From assembly GCA_965214475.1 (NCBI GenBank), contig OZ243953.1:62001-126000 (forward strand): 64,000 bases of DNA, given 5' to 3'. The position numbers and the translations under genes are program-made. A model generated the notes under the pieces. That model was given only the letters and a program-made list of their open reading frames with translations, was not told the origin of the DNA and ran no database searches. Position 1 is the first letter of the stretch. Every line of letters starts with the position of its first letter. The DNA comes from SIRX01 sp965214475. GTDB lineage: Bacteria; Actinomycetota; Rubrobacteria; Rubrobacterales; Rubrobacteraceae. Shown one piece after another: positions 41,299-49,219 of this stretch.

Positions 41299-42540
41299 CT
41301 AAGCCCGTTCCAGAACGACCGCCGCGTTGTGGCCGCCGACGCCGAGGTTGGCGCACATGGCGGCTTCCAGGTCAGGGGCTGGGCGGGGTTTATCCACTAC
41401 GTAGTCCAGGTCGGCACAGCCCTCGGCGAGCTGGTCCAGGTTGCGCATTGGGGGGACGGTTCTCTCTTTTACGGCGAGGGCGCAGATAGCGGTTTCTATG
41501 GCTCCGCCGGCACCCAGAGAGTGCCCGAGGGTGGATTTGGTTGCGGAGACTTTGACATCCGGGTTGATGGTTGCCATAGCCTGAGACTCCGGGCCGTCAC
41601 CGGCCACGGTTCCGGTGCCGTGAGGGTTTATGTAGCCTATTTGCTCTCCGTCGAGACCGGAACTCTCGACGGAGAGCTGCATGGCGCGGGTAATGCCGCG
41701 AGCCTCGGGGTCGGGGTCGGTTATGTTGTGGGCGTCGGTGGTGCGCCCGACGCCGGTTATCTTGGCGTAAGGCTCGCCCCCCCGGCGTTCGACGGACTCG
41801 GCGCTTTCTAGGACCATGACGGCCCCGCCCTCCCCGATCACGAACCCATCGTGGTCCTCGTCGTAGGGGCGACAGGCTCCTTCGGGGTCGTCGTTGCGGC
41901 GGCTCATGGCCCGCATGGCTATAAAACCCGCGACGATAACCGGGGAAATTGTTGCCTCGGCTGCGCCGCAGAGCACCACGTCGGCGTCTCCCCGACGGAT
42001 CAGGTCGTACCCGATACCCATCATGTCCGTGCCGCAACTACAGGCCAGGGCGCCACACGTAGACGGGCCTTGAACGCCCAACTGGATGGCGATGTGGGCG
42101 GCGGCGGAGTTCGGCATAATCTTGGTAACGGCGAACGGATTGACCCGGCCGGGTCCCTTGGTGTCTATTGTGTGCTGGGTAGTCTCCATAGTCGCCACTC
42201 CACCGAGGCCGCTCCCTAGTACGAGTCCGACCCGCTCGGGCCGCTCGTTTAGCTCGTCCCAGGCGCCGGCGTCTTCCAGGGCCAGCTTCGCGGAGGTCAG
42301 GCCCATCTGGGAGAAGCGGTCTGTCCGCTGGACGACCTTGCGGTCCATATAGTCCTTCGGGTCGAAGTCCGTGCATTCGGCGGCCATCCGTACCCCGTAT
42401 CCCTCCGGGTCGAACAGGGTTATAGGACCCATGCCGCTCTCGTTCGCCAGTAGCGAGCTCCAGAACTTTTTACGACCAACCCCTATAGGGCTGACGATAC
42501 CGATACCTGTTATGTATGCCGCCGGGTGTCCGTTTTTCAT
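41299..42540 (-). CDS. fabF: Beta-ketoacyl-ACP synthase II (KAS II)
   Basis: 413 residues from ATG 42540 (frame open to 42552). ITGIGIVSPIGVG at the N-terminus, nucleophile Cys in TCGALACSCGTD, catalytic His in NPHGTGTVAGD and in KSTLGHSLGAGGAIE, and the final LGVGGHNAAVVLERA. It condenses malonyl-ACP with acyl-ACP in fatty-acid elongation. The nucleophile motif is ACSCG, where FabF usually has ACATG. It stands alone, with no acpP, fabD or fabG beside it, so a role in a secondary pathway such as the nearby polyketide cluster is possible but unproven. Confidence 0.88.
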   Translation of the reverse strand: MKNGHPAAYITGIGIVSPIGVGRKKFWSSLLANESGMGPITLFDPEGYGVRMAAECTDFDPKDYMDRKVVQRTDRFSQMGLTSAKLALEDAGAWDELNERPERVGLVLGSGLGGVATMETTQHTIDTKGPGRVNPFAVTKIMPNSAAAHIAIQLGVQGPSTCGALACSCGTDMMGIGYDLIRRGDADVVLCGAAEATISPVIVAGFIAMRAMSRRNDDPEGACRPYDEDHDGFVIGEGGAVMVLESAESVERRGGEPYAKITGVGRTTDAHNITDPDPEARGITRAMQLSVESSGLDGEQIGYINPHGTGTVAGDGPESQAMATINPDVKVSATKSTLGHSLGAGGAIETAICALAVKERTVPPMRNLDQLAEGCADLDYVVDKPRPAPDLEAAMCANLGVGGHNAAVVLERA

Positions 42541-42714
42541 CTCGTCCCCCAAGCGTTATGTGTTCTAAATCTCATAGAGCAATCGAATCTTAGCATCACC
42601 CAAGATATGTGGCTCCTGGCTTACCACTAACTCGGGACACCAACCGGTAGGAGTACACACGTTGGATCCTTAGCGGCTATGCTAACCTCTCTGCACAGTT
42701 TGGAGGAGTGAGCC

Positions 42715-43023
42715 CTGATATTCTACGCCGCCACAATCTTGTTCCTGTCGAACTTCGCGCTCGGTATCCTGGTGCAGTTCGGCATAGTGGACACCAAACC
42801 TTTTAGGTGGCTGCATCACGCACTATTCTTTGCGGTCTTTGTATCGGCGGCTGTGGCGGTCGGTTTCGGGTTCTGGCAGGGCGCTCCATATCGTTGGGTA
42901 TTGTTGCCGGTTCTGCTGCTGTTCTTGGTGCTGCCGCGGGTGCGGGCTGGAACGCCGGGGCATGCGGCGCTCGCGAGTGTTGCCCTGATCTTCTACGCCG
43001 CCGGTTTCGTAAGGATGTTTTAG
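42715..43023 (+). CDS. Small membrane protein heading the polyketide cluster, probable CTG start
   Basis: About 102 residues with three hydrophobic segments. TTG 42739 has no ribosome binding site. CTG 42715 lies 7 nt after a perfect GGAGGA and adds a natural-looking hydrophobic N-terminus (IFYAATILFLSNFALG); the in-frame TGA at 42709 excludes anything longer. The C-terminal repeat-like IFYAAGFVRMF echoes the start. It ends 10 nt before the nitroreductase gene, with AGGAGG of the next ribosome binding site overlapping its stop. Confidence 0.7.
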   Translation: MIFYAATILFLSNFALGILVQFGIVDTKPFRWLHHALFFAVFVSAAVAVGFGFWQGAPYRWVLLPVLLLFLVLPRVRAGTPGHAALASVALIFYAAGFVRMF

Positions 43024-43033
43024 GAGGCTGATC

Positions 43034-43879
43034 TTGGAGTTCCTGGAAGTGATCAAACAACGTAAGACCACGAACGGCCCCCTGTTGCCCGACCCCGTAA
43101 AACCCGAGCACCAACGCCTGCTGGTCGAGGTCGCTGGGATGGCCCCCTCACATTTCAACAGCCAGCCTTGGCGCTTCGTGGTCATAGATGACCGGAATAC
43201 CATAGAGGAAATAGCCCGCATCAGCGGCGAAAGCATGACGCACGTTTTCGAAAGAGGACAGTTCTTCAAGCGCTACCGGAAGTATTTCCGCTTCTCTGAA
43301 AAAGAGATGGAACAACGGCGCGACGGCATTTACTTCGACCAACTTCCCAAGCTCCTGAAGCCTTTTACCCGGCAGGTTTTTTCGGAGCGCGCCAAGGTGC
43401 TAATGAACCGTCTCGGCATCCCCAAGACCCTCGGTGAGGACAACCGAAAACTCGTCTCTGGAGCGCCCCTGATCCTGGCGGTCCTACTGGATAAGACCGA
43501 ATATATCCCGGGCCAACTCTCTGGTTTCTACTCCGTCTTTGGGATGGGGGCGGCCATCGAGAACATCTGGCTGACTACCGTGGAGCTTGGCATGGGCATC
43601 CAGTTTATCTCCTTTCCGATGGAGGTCTCTGAACGCTGGCAAGAAATCCAGAAGCTGCTCGAAGTCCCCGATGACCTGGAGCTTATGGCGATGTACCGTC
43701 TGGGATACCTGCCGGAGGACAAAAAGCGCCCGACTATAGATTGGTCCAGCCGCCAGCGCAAACGCATCTCCCAATACGTCTTCCGTAACTCCTGCGCCAC
43801 CCCGGAGCCGGACTCTAAAGAGAATTCCGGCAACGGCATAGTGGAAGATAGCATCGAAGGACGTCCGGTAGAGCGTTGA
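43034..43879 (+). CDS. Nitroreductase-family flavoprotein
   Basis: 281 residues. The N-terminal VIKQRKTTNG and APSHFNSQPWRFVVIDD are the FMN-binding start of the nitroreductase fold; GAPLILAVLLDKTEY and FGMGAAIENIWLTTVELGMGIQFI follow. About 60 extra residues (75-135, charged and aromatic) form an insertion, and the C-terminus has a polar tail. It would reduce a quinone, enone or nitro compound with NAD(P)H. TTG 43034 follows TTAGGAGGCTGATC. It overlaps the polyketide synthase gene by 4 nt, so tailoring of that product is plausible. Confidence 0.88.
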   Translation: MEFLEVIKQRKTTNGPLLPDPVKPEHQRLLVEVAGMAPSHFNSQPWRFVVIDDRNTIEEIARISGESMTHVFERGQFFKRYRKYFRFSEKEMEQRRDGIYFDQLPKLLKPFTRQVFSERAKVLMNRLGIPKTLGEDNRKLVSGAPLILAVLLDKTEYIPGQLSGFYSVFGMGAAIENIWLTTVELGMGIQFISFPMEVSERWQEIQKLLEVPDDLELMAMYRLGYLPEDKKRPTIDWSSRQRKRISQYVFRNSCATPEPDSKENSGNGIVEDSIEGRPVER

Positions 43880-44931
43880 GCAACCATCCCAAAATACTCT
43901 CTGTCGCCACCGCCGTCCCAGCACACCGTATCGGGCAGGGGGAGGTCAAGGACTTTGCCCGCGATATGTTCGGCGAGGCCCACCGGGACATAGACCGCCT
44001 GCTACCGGTCTACGACAACGTGGACATAGAGAACCGGCATTTCTGTGTGCCGATAGAGTGGTTCGGTGAAGACCATACCTTCGCGGAGAAAAACGACCTG
44101 TACCTGGAGCATGCGTTGCAGCTATCCGAGAAGGCTGCGCGGCGGGCGCTCGATAAAGCCGGCGTGGATGCCGAAGAGATCGCCGCTTTGTTTTTTGTCT
44201 CGACAACCGGGCTTGCGACTCCCTCTCTGGACTCGAAGCTCATCTTCGAGCTTGGCATTCCCGAACGTCACACGCGGCGGGAGGCACTCTTCGGCCACGG
44301 CTGCGCCGCAGGGGCAGGTGGACTGGCGAGGGCTGCAGACTGGTCACGAAATCACCCCGGCCGGCCGGTATTGCTGGTGGCGGCCGAGATGTGCGGGCTA
44401 ACGTTTCAGCGGGGCGATACTTCCAAAGCAAATATGATCTCCACTAGCCTCTTTGCTGATGGCGCCGCCGCCGTAGTGGTTGGCACCGAAGGCGAGGGGC
44501 CGGAGCTCGTGGGGGAAGACTGCATTACCTGGCCGGAGACCGAGGATGTAATGGGCTGGAAATTCACCGAGACAGGATTCAACGTGATCCTCTCCCGCAG
44601 CGTCCCGGTAATCGTGCAAAACCACTTCCGCGAGAGCCTCCACGACTCTTGCGAGTATTTGGGTCTCGTCCCTGAAGACCTCGAACATTTCGTGCTGCAT
44701 CCTGGTGGGGCAAAGGTCCTGGATGCCCTGGAAGGGGCCTTGGAGATCGAACCCGGCAGTCTGGCCTTATCTCGCGGGATACTGCGAGACTACGGCAATA
44801 TGTCGGCGGCCACGGTGCTGTTTATCTTGCAGAGGTTTATAGAGAGCGGCGAGTACGAAAAAGGAGACCTCGGTCTGGTTTCCGCTATGGGGCCGGGATT
44901 CTCGGCGGAGCACGTCTTTTTCCGGTGTTGA
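43876..44931 (+). CDS. Type III polyketide synthase
   Basis: 351 residues of the chalcone/stilbene synthase family. Active-site Cys in FGHGCAAGAGGLARA (about 143), His in FVLHPGGAKVLDALE and Asn in YGNMSAATVLF complete the Cys-His-Asn triad. It condenses a fatty acyl-CoA starter with malonyl-CoA to give alkylpyrones or alkylresorcinols. The methyltransferase gene directly downstream reproduces the BpsA-BpsB pair of Bacillus subtilis, which makes methylated alkylpyrones. TTG start overlaps the nitroreductase stop. Confidence 0.93.
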   Translation: MSNHPKILSVATAVPAHRIGQGEVKDFARDMFGEAHRDIDRLLPVYDNVDIENRHFCVPIEWFGEDHTFAEKNDLYLEHALQLSEKAARRALDKAGVDAEEIAALFFVSTTGLATPSLDSKLIFELGIPERHTRREALFGHGCAAGAGGLARAADWSRNHPGRPVLLVAAEMCGLTFQRGDTSKANMISTSLFADGAAAVVVGTEGEGPELVGEDCITWPETEDVMGWKFTETGFNVILSRSVPVIVQNHFRESLHDSCEYLGLVPEDLEHFVLHPGGAKVLDALEGALEIEPGSLALSRGILRDYGNMSAATVLFILQRFIESGEYEKGDLGLVSAMGPGFSAEHVFFRC

Positions 44932-45443
44932 GAAAAGTCCTGTTCGGAGTTGTCCTGGTTGCTGCCCAACGGTTGCTGGAACTGCGCCTTTCCCGGCGCA
45001 ACGAGAGATTGCTCCGGGCCCGGGGGGCTGTGGAGCGGGGCCCCGAACACTACCCACTAATGGTCGCGCTGCACGCTCTCTGGCTCGTATCCACGCTGGT
45101 AGAAGGAGCGGCGCAAAAGCCCCGGCTACACCGCCTGCCGCTAGTCTTATTCCTGGTGGTCCAACCGTTGAGGTACTGGGCGGTTCTGTCGCTGGGCGAG
45201 CGCTGGAGCACAAAAATACTCGTAATCCCCGGCGAAGAACTGGTGAGTAAAGGTCCCTACAAGTACCTCTCGCACCCAAATTATGTTGTCGTCGCGACCG
45301 AGGTCCTGACATTCCCTCTCGTATTCGGCGCCCGTTTTACGGCACTCGCGTTCTCGGTCCTGAACGCCGCGTTGCTTTCAGTCAGAATAAAAGAGGAAGA
45401 GCGTGCGCTAAAAGAACTGGCAGGGCCGCCGAACGATGGATAG
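44925..45443 (+). CDS. Isoprenylcysteine carboxyl methyltransferase-family membrane enzyme (BpsB-like)
   Basis: 172 residues with four hydrophobic segments. RLLELRLSRRNERLLRARGAVE near the start, and LVSKGPYKYLSHPNYVVVATEV near 105-126 (the SAM-binding and substrate motif of the ICMT fold), then RIKEEERAL. In Bacillus the homologue BpsB O-methylates the alkylpyrone made by BpsA. Start GTG 44925 or TTG 44928, overlapping the polyketide synthase stop, so the two are coupled. Methyl donor is S-adenosylmethionine. The enzyme is likely in the cell membrane. Confidence 0.88.
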   Translation: MLRKVLFGVVLVAAQRLLELRLSRRNERLLRARGAVERGPEHYPLMVALHALWLVSTLVEGAAQKPRLHRLPLVLFLVVQPLRYWAVLSLGERWSTKILVIPGEELVSKGPYKYLSHPNYVVVATEVLTFPLVFGARFTALAFSVLNAALLSVRIKEEERALKELAGPPNDG

Positions 45444-45469
45444 GATAGGCGCTGTCAGCGATTAGTTAG

Positions 45470-45509
45470 CTGATCGACTGAAATGCTGACAAGCTGAATA
45501 GCTGCCGAC
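45470..45509 (+). repeat. Degenerate 8-nt tandem repeat upstream of serS
   Basis: Five consecutive octamers start with CTG: CTGATCGA, CTGAAATG, CTGACAAG, CTGAATAG and CTGCCGAC. The period of exactly 8 nt is clear, the last four bases vary. It lies in the 82-nt gap between the methyltransferase gene and serS. Confidence 0.6.
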
Positions 45510-45525
45510 CGTAGGGAGGCCTTCT

Positions 45526-46794
45526 GTGCTGGATCTCAAATTTATCCGTGACAACGTCGAAGCCGTTAAAGAAAATTGTAAAAACCGAGGCGTCGAAGCC
45601 GATGTCGATCTGGTCGTAGAGCTTTCCGACCGTCGTTCGACGCTTATAGGCGAACTGAACGAGCTACGCCAACGCCAGAACGTACTTTCCAAGGAGATAC
45701 CGCAGAGCGACCCGGAAGAGCGTGCGCGCCTGATCGAGGAATCGAAGAGCGTCAAGGTCCAGATCCCGCAACGGGACGCCGAACTCTACGAGGTCGAGGC
45801 GCGGATGAAAGATGAGCAGCTAAACATCCCCAACATGACCCACCCGGACTCTCCTATTGGCAAGGACGATTCGGAGAACGTCGAGATTCGGCGCTCCGGT
45901 GAAATACCACAGTTTTCTTTCGAGCCGAAAGACCACGTTGAGCTCGGGGAGTTGTTGGGAATCATAGACTTCGACGCCGGCGCAAAGACCACCGGCAGCA
46001 AATTCTATTTCTTGCGCGGGGATGCGGTGCTGCTGGAATTGGGGCTTATCCGGTATGCGATGGACATTATCATACAGCGAGGATACGAGCCCACGATCAC
46101 GCCGGATCTGGCGCGGGACGAGGCATTGGTCGGGACCGGGTTTATACCTCGCGGGCCTGAGGCCCAGATCTACTCCGTCGAGAACACAGATCTCTCCCTG
46201 ATCGCCACCGCTGAGATCACCCTGGCCGGCCAGCACGCCGACAGCATCCTAGACGAATCGCAGCTCCCTCTGCGCTACGCCGGACTTTCCCATTGCTTCC
46301 GAACGGAGGCTGGGGCCCACGGCCGGGCGAGCCGGGGCCTCTACCGGGTACACCAGTTCACTAAGGTCGAGATGTTCGCTTTTACTACGCCGGAGCAGTC
46401 GGTGGAAGTACACGAAGAGATGGTCGGGATCGAGGAGCGCATATTCCAGGGCCTCGGCCTGCCGTACCGGGTGGTAGACATCTGCACCGGCGACCTCGGC
46501 GGGGCCGCCTACCGCAAATACGACCTCGAAGCCTGGATGCCGGGCCGAGACGACTTTGGTGAAGTGACCAGCACCTCCAACACCACCGATTACCAGGCCC
46601 GGCGCCTCGCCATTCGCTACCGGCCCGAGGGCGGCAGGCCGCAGCTTCTGCACACACTCAATGGGACGGCGCTTGCCATAAGCCGGGTACTCATCGCGCT
46701 GATGGAGATCTACCAGCAAGAGGACGGCTCCGTACTACTCCCCGAAGCTCTCGTTCCCTATGTCGGTAAGGAGAAGATAGAGCTTACCAAGTGA
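45526..46794 (+). CDS. serS: Seryl-tRNA synthetase
   Basis: 422 residues, class II synthetase. The N-terminal coiled-coil arm (about 30-105, ELSDRRSTLIGELNELRQRQNVL) clasps the tRNA variable arm. Motif 2 region FRTEAGAHGRASRGLYRVHQFTKVEMF and motif 3 NGTALAISRVLIALMEIYQ are complete. It charges tRNA-Ser. GTG start at 45526 with GGGAGGCC upstream. I see no T-box element in front of it; a short octamer repeat lies there instead. Confidence 0.97.
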   Translation: MLDLKFIRDNVEAVKENCKNRGVEADVDLVVELSDRRSTLIGELNELRQRQNVLSKEIPQSDPEERARLIEESKSVKVQIPQRDAELYEVEARMKDEQLNIPNMTHPDSPIGKDDSENVEIRRSGEIPQFSFEPKDHVELGELLGIIDFDAGAKTTGSKFYFLRGDAVLLELGLIRYAMDIIIQRGYEPTITPDLARDEALVGTGFIPRGPEAQIYSVENTDLSLIATAEITLAGQHADSILDESQLPLRYAGLSHCFRTEAGAHGRASRGLYRVHQFTKVEMFAFTTPEQSVEVHEEMVGIEERIFQGLGLPYRVVDICTGDLGGAAYRKYDLEAWMPGRDDFGEVTSTSNTTDYQARRLAIRYRPEGGRPQLLHTLNGTALAISRVLIALMEIYQQEDGSVLLPEALVPYVGKEKIELTK

Positions 46795-47014
46795 GTTGGA
46801 GAGCTCCTGAAATACTCGTAGTCTTTGTTCGGACTTTCATGTCTTTATGCAGACACCCTGAGTTTTGTGTTCTCGTTGGAATTTTTGGCCACTTGGAGGG
46901 TTGCGGCGCGTTTCGTAACCGTGTTAACGTGCGGTTAATTAAACATGAAGTAAAAGATGCGATGTTGCTCCCTTGAAAGAGAACATCCTAAACAAACTAA
47001 CATAAGGGGTCTCT

Positions 47015-49105
47015 TTGAAGGGCATGGCGAGCATTTACAAGAGTATTTCGAACAATCGTTTTATGACCGCAGTTGTGGTCACCGTTTTGTTGCTCACGGC
47101 GATACTCGCAGTGCTGACGGCACCCTCGTACTCTAGCAGTGCCGACGCTCAGGAAGGGCCCGTTGGCGCTGACCAGATCACGTTCACGCCACCAAGGGCT
47201 GTCCCGGCGGACGTGAATTTTTCTCAGGAGATAAAGGCAACGTCCAAGATAGTGGAGAAGCCGCTCGTACTCACCGTCGCGGGCAAGGACTACGACATAA
47301 GCGCCAGCGACTTCAGTAGCGCCAGGTCCGGTACGACCGAGGCCCAGTCCGTGGTCGATTACACCGCCACGGTCGAAAATATCAAGGTTCCTGAGGTCGG
47401 TGACTTCGATATGGTCCTAACGCAGGAAGGGGAACCCGTCGCCGAAGCCACGGGGACGGCGATCTGGGGATTTCTGACGCTCCTGCCGCCGCTGCTGGCT
47501 ATCGCTATAGCTTTGATCTCCCGCCAGGTGATTCCATCTCTGGTGCTGGGTATCTATATCGGGGCGGTAATGATCTACGGTATCTCGTTCGGGGCGCTGT
47601 GGTTCGGCCTGCTGGACACCATACAGGTCTACATTGCCCAGGCTATCGTGCCGCCGGATGGGGATACGGGCCACGTTGCGATTATCCTGTTTACGCTTCT
47701 GATGGGCGGGTTGATCGGGATTGTCTACCGTAATGGCGGCGCCTTCGGGATAGCCGACAGAATCAGTGTCCTGGCGAGCAACCGTCGGCGAGGCCAGATC
47801 TCGACCAGCGGTCTTGGATTCGCCATATTCTTCTCCACCTATGCCAACTCGCTCGTTATCGGCAACACCATGCGTCCGGTTACCGACCGGCTGAAGATAT
47901 CGCGGGAGAAACTTGCGTACATCGTGGACTCGACGGCCGCGCCGCTCGCGGCCATAGCGGTGATCTCGACCTGGATCGGCTTCGAACTCGGCCTGATACA
48001 GACTTCGATATCCGGCATTAGCTTCCAAGAGGGCGCGTACTCGATCTTCCTCCAGTCAATTCCGTATAACTTCTACCCGATCTGGACCCTCATCTTCGTT
48101 ATCGCCATTGGTGCTACCGGCCGGGATTTCGGCCCGATGCTCAAAGCCGAGCAGCGTGCCAGCCAGGAAGGCAAAGTCCTCCGCGACGGCGCCGACGTGG
48201 ACGCCAACGCCGGTGAAGACGGCGGAGACCTTCAGATGAAAGAAGGCGCACCCCGGTATGCTTTCAACGCCGTTATCCCGATAGCAGTATTGATCGGCAC
48301 GGTAGCGGTCGGGCTCTACGTTACGGGTAGCGGAGAGACCCTGCGCGACATCATCGGCAGCGCCGACACCGGGGCGACCCTGTTGTGGGCCGGTCTTCTG
48401 GGTGTGTTAGCGGCGGTGTTCCTCTCCGTCGGCCAGCGCATCCTGAGCCTCAAAGAAACGATGGACGCCTGGTACGGTGGCCTCAAGTCGGTGCTGTTTG
48501 TCATGATCATACTGACCCTAGCGTGGGCGCTCGGGAACGTCGCCGGAGACCTGAAGACGGCCAACTACCTGGTTTCTGTTCTAGGTAACGCGCTGCCACC
48601 GGCGATCCTTCCGGCCATCTTGTTTGTAATCGCTGCGGCGGTCTCTTTCGCAGTCGGCACGAGTTGGGGCACGATGGGCATCCTGATGCCTTTGGCCGTG
48701 CCGTTGGTGTGGACGGTTCTGCAGAACAACGACATGGCGAACCCGGACAACTTCTACATAATGTACGCGACCATCGGGACCGTGCTTGCCGGCAGCGTGT
48801 GGGGCGACCACTGCTCCCCGATCTCCGATACCACCATCATCTCTTCGGTGGCTGCCGGGTCGGACCATATAGATCACGTTCGGACCCAGATCCCATACGC
48901 CATGACCGTCGGAATTGCGGCGTTGCTGCTCGGCCTCATCCCGTCTGGTTTCGGGGTTTCGCCCTGGATCACACTGCCCATAGGAGCCGTGGTCCTCGTC
49001 GGTATTCTCTTCGTGTTTGGCACTAAGGTGGAAGATAGGAGCGGCGACGAGGAAGAGCAAGAAGACAAAGAAGAAGAGGAAGCGCCCGCTGAGACAACTT
49101 CCTGA
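47015..49105 (+). CDS. NhaC-family Na+/H+ antiporter with N-terminal extracytoplasmic domain (1)
   Basis: 696 residues from TTG 47015 (ATG 47024 is possible). Residues 15-45 form a signal-anchor helix, followed by about 95 residues of predicted beta-rich domain outside the membrane (ITFTPPRAVPADVNF ... PLVLTVAGKDYDI). The rest has some 12 helices with NhaC motifs: ALISRQVIPSLVLGIYIGAV, FSTYANSLVIGNTMRPVTDR, SWGTMGILMPLAVPL and GDHCSPISDTTIIS. The tail is strongly acidic. It should exchange Na+ for H+, helping pH and salt tolerance. Its close paralogue follows 114 nt downstream. Confidence 0.9.
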   Translation: MKGMASIYKSISNNRFMTAVVVTVLLLTAILAVLTAPSYSSSADAQEGPVGADQITFTPPRAVPADVNFSQEIKATSKIVEKPLVLTVAGKDYDISASDFSSARSGTTEAQSVVDYTATVENIKVPEVGDFDMVLTQEGEPVAEATGTAIWGFLTLLPPLLAIAIALISRQVIPSLVLGIYIGAVMIYGISFGALWFGLLDTIQVYIAQAIVPPDGDTGHVAIILFTLLMGGLIGIVYRNGGAFGIADRISVLASNRRRGQISTSGLGFAIFFSTYANSLVIGNTMRPVTDRLKISREKLAYIVDSTAAPLAAIAVISTWIGFELGLIQTSISGISFQEGAYSIFLQSIPYNFYPIWTLIFVIAIGATGRDFGPMLKAEQRASQEGKVLRDGADVDANAGEDGGDLQMKEGAPRYAFNAVIPIAVLIGTVAVGLYVTGSGETLRDIIGSADTGATLLWAGLLGVLAAVFLSVGQRILSLKETMDAWYGGLKSVLFVMIILTLAWALGNVAGDLKTANYLVSVLGNALPPAILPAILFVIAAAVSFAVGTSWGTMGILMPLAVPLVWTVLQNNDMANPDNFYIMYATIGTVLAGSVWGDHCSPISDTTIISSVAAGSDHIDHVRTQIPYAMTVGIAALLLGLIPSGFGVSPWITLPIGAVVLVGILFVFGTKVEDRSGDEEEQEDKEEEEAPAETTS

Positions 49106-49219
49106 TACCGTCGAACCGGAAGGACCTGCGTATACCGGGCGAGGGTGTTGCTTAAATTCCCGCCGGTCTGCTAATGTAGCTCGTGGTTGGTGACGTGCTG
49201 GGCTGATAAGGAGGGCAAG

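Noticed and set aside
45444..45525. T-box riboswitch upstream of serS
   Set aside because: Region is only 82 nt, lacks the T-box consensus and any antiterminator; it holds an octamer repeat instead.
46791..46976. 61-codon frame after serS
   Set aside because: Cys- and Phe-rich with no ribosome binding site and no relation to neighbours; the gap 46795-47014 otherwise shows nothing convincing.
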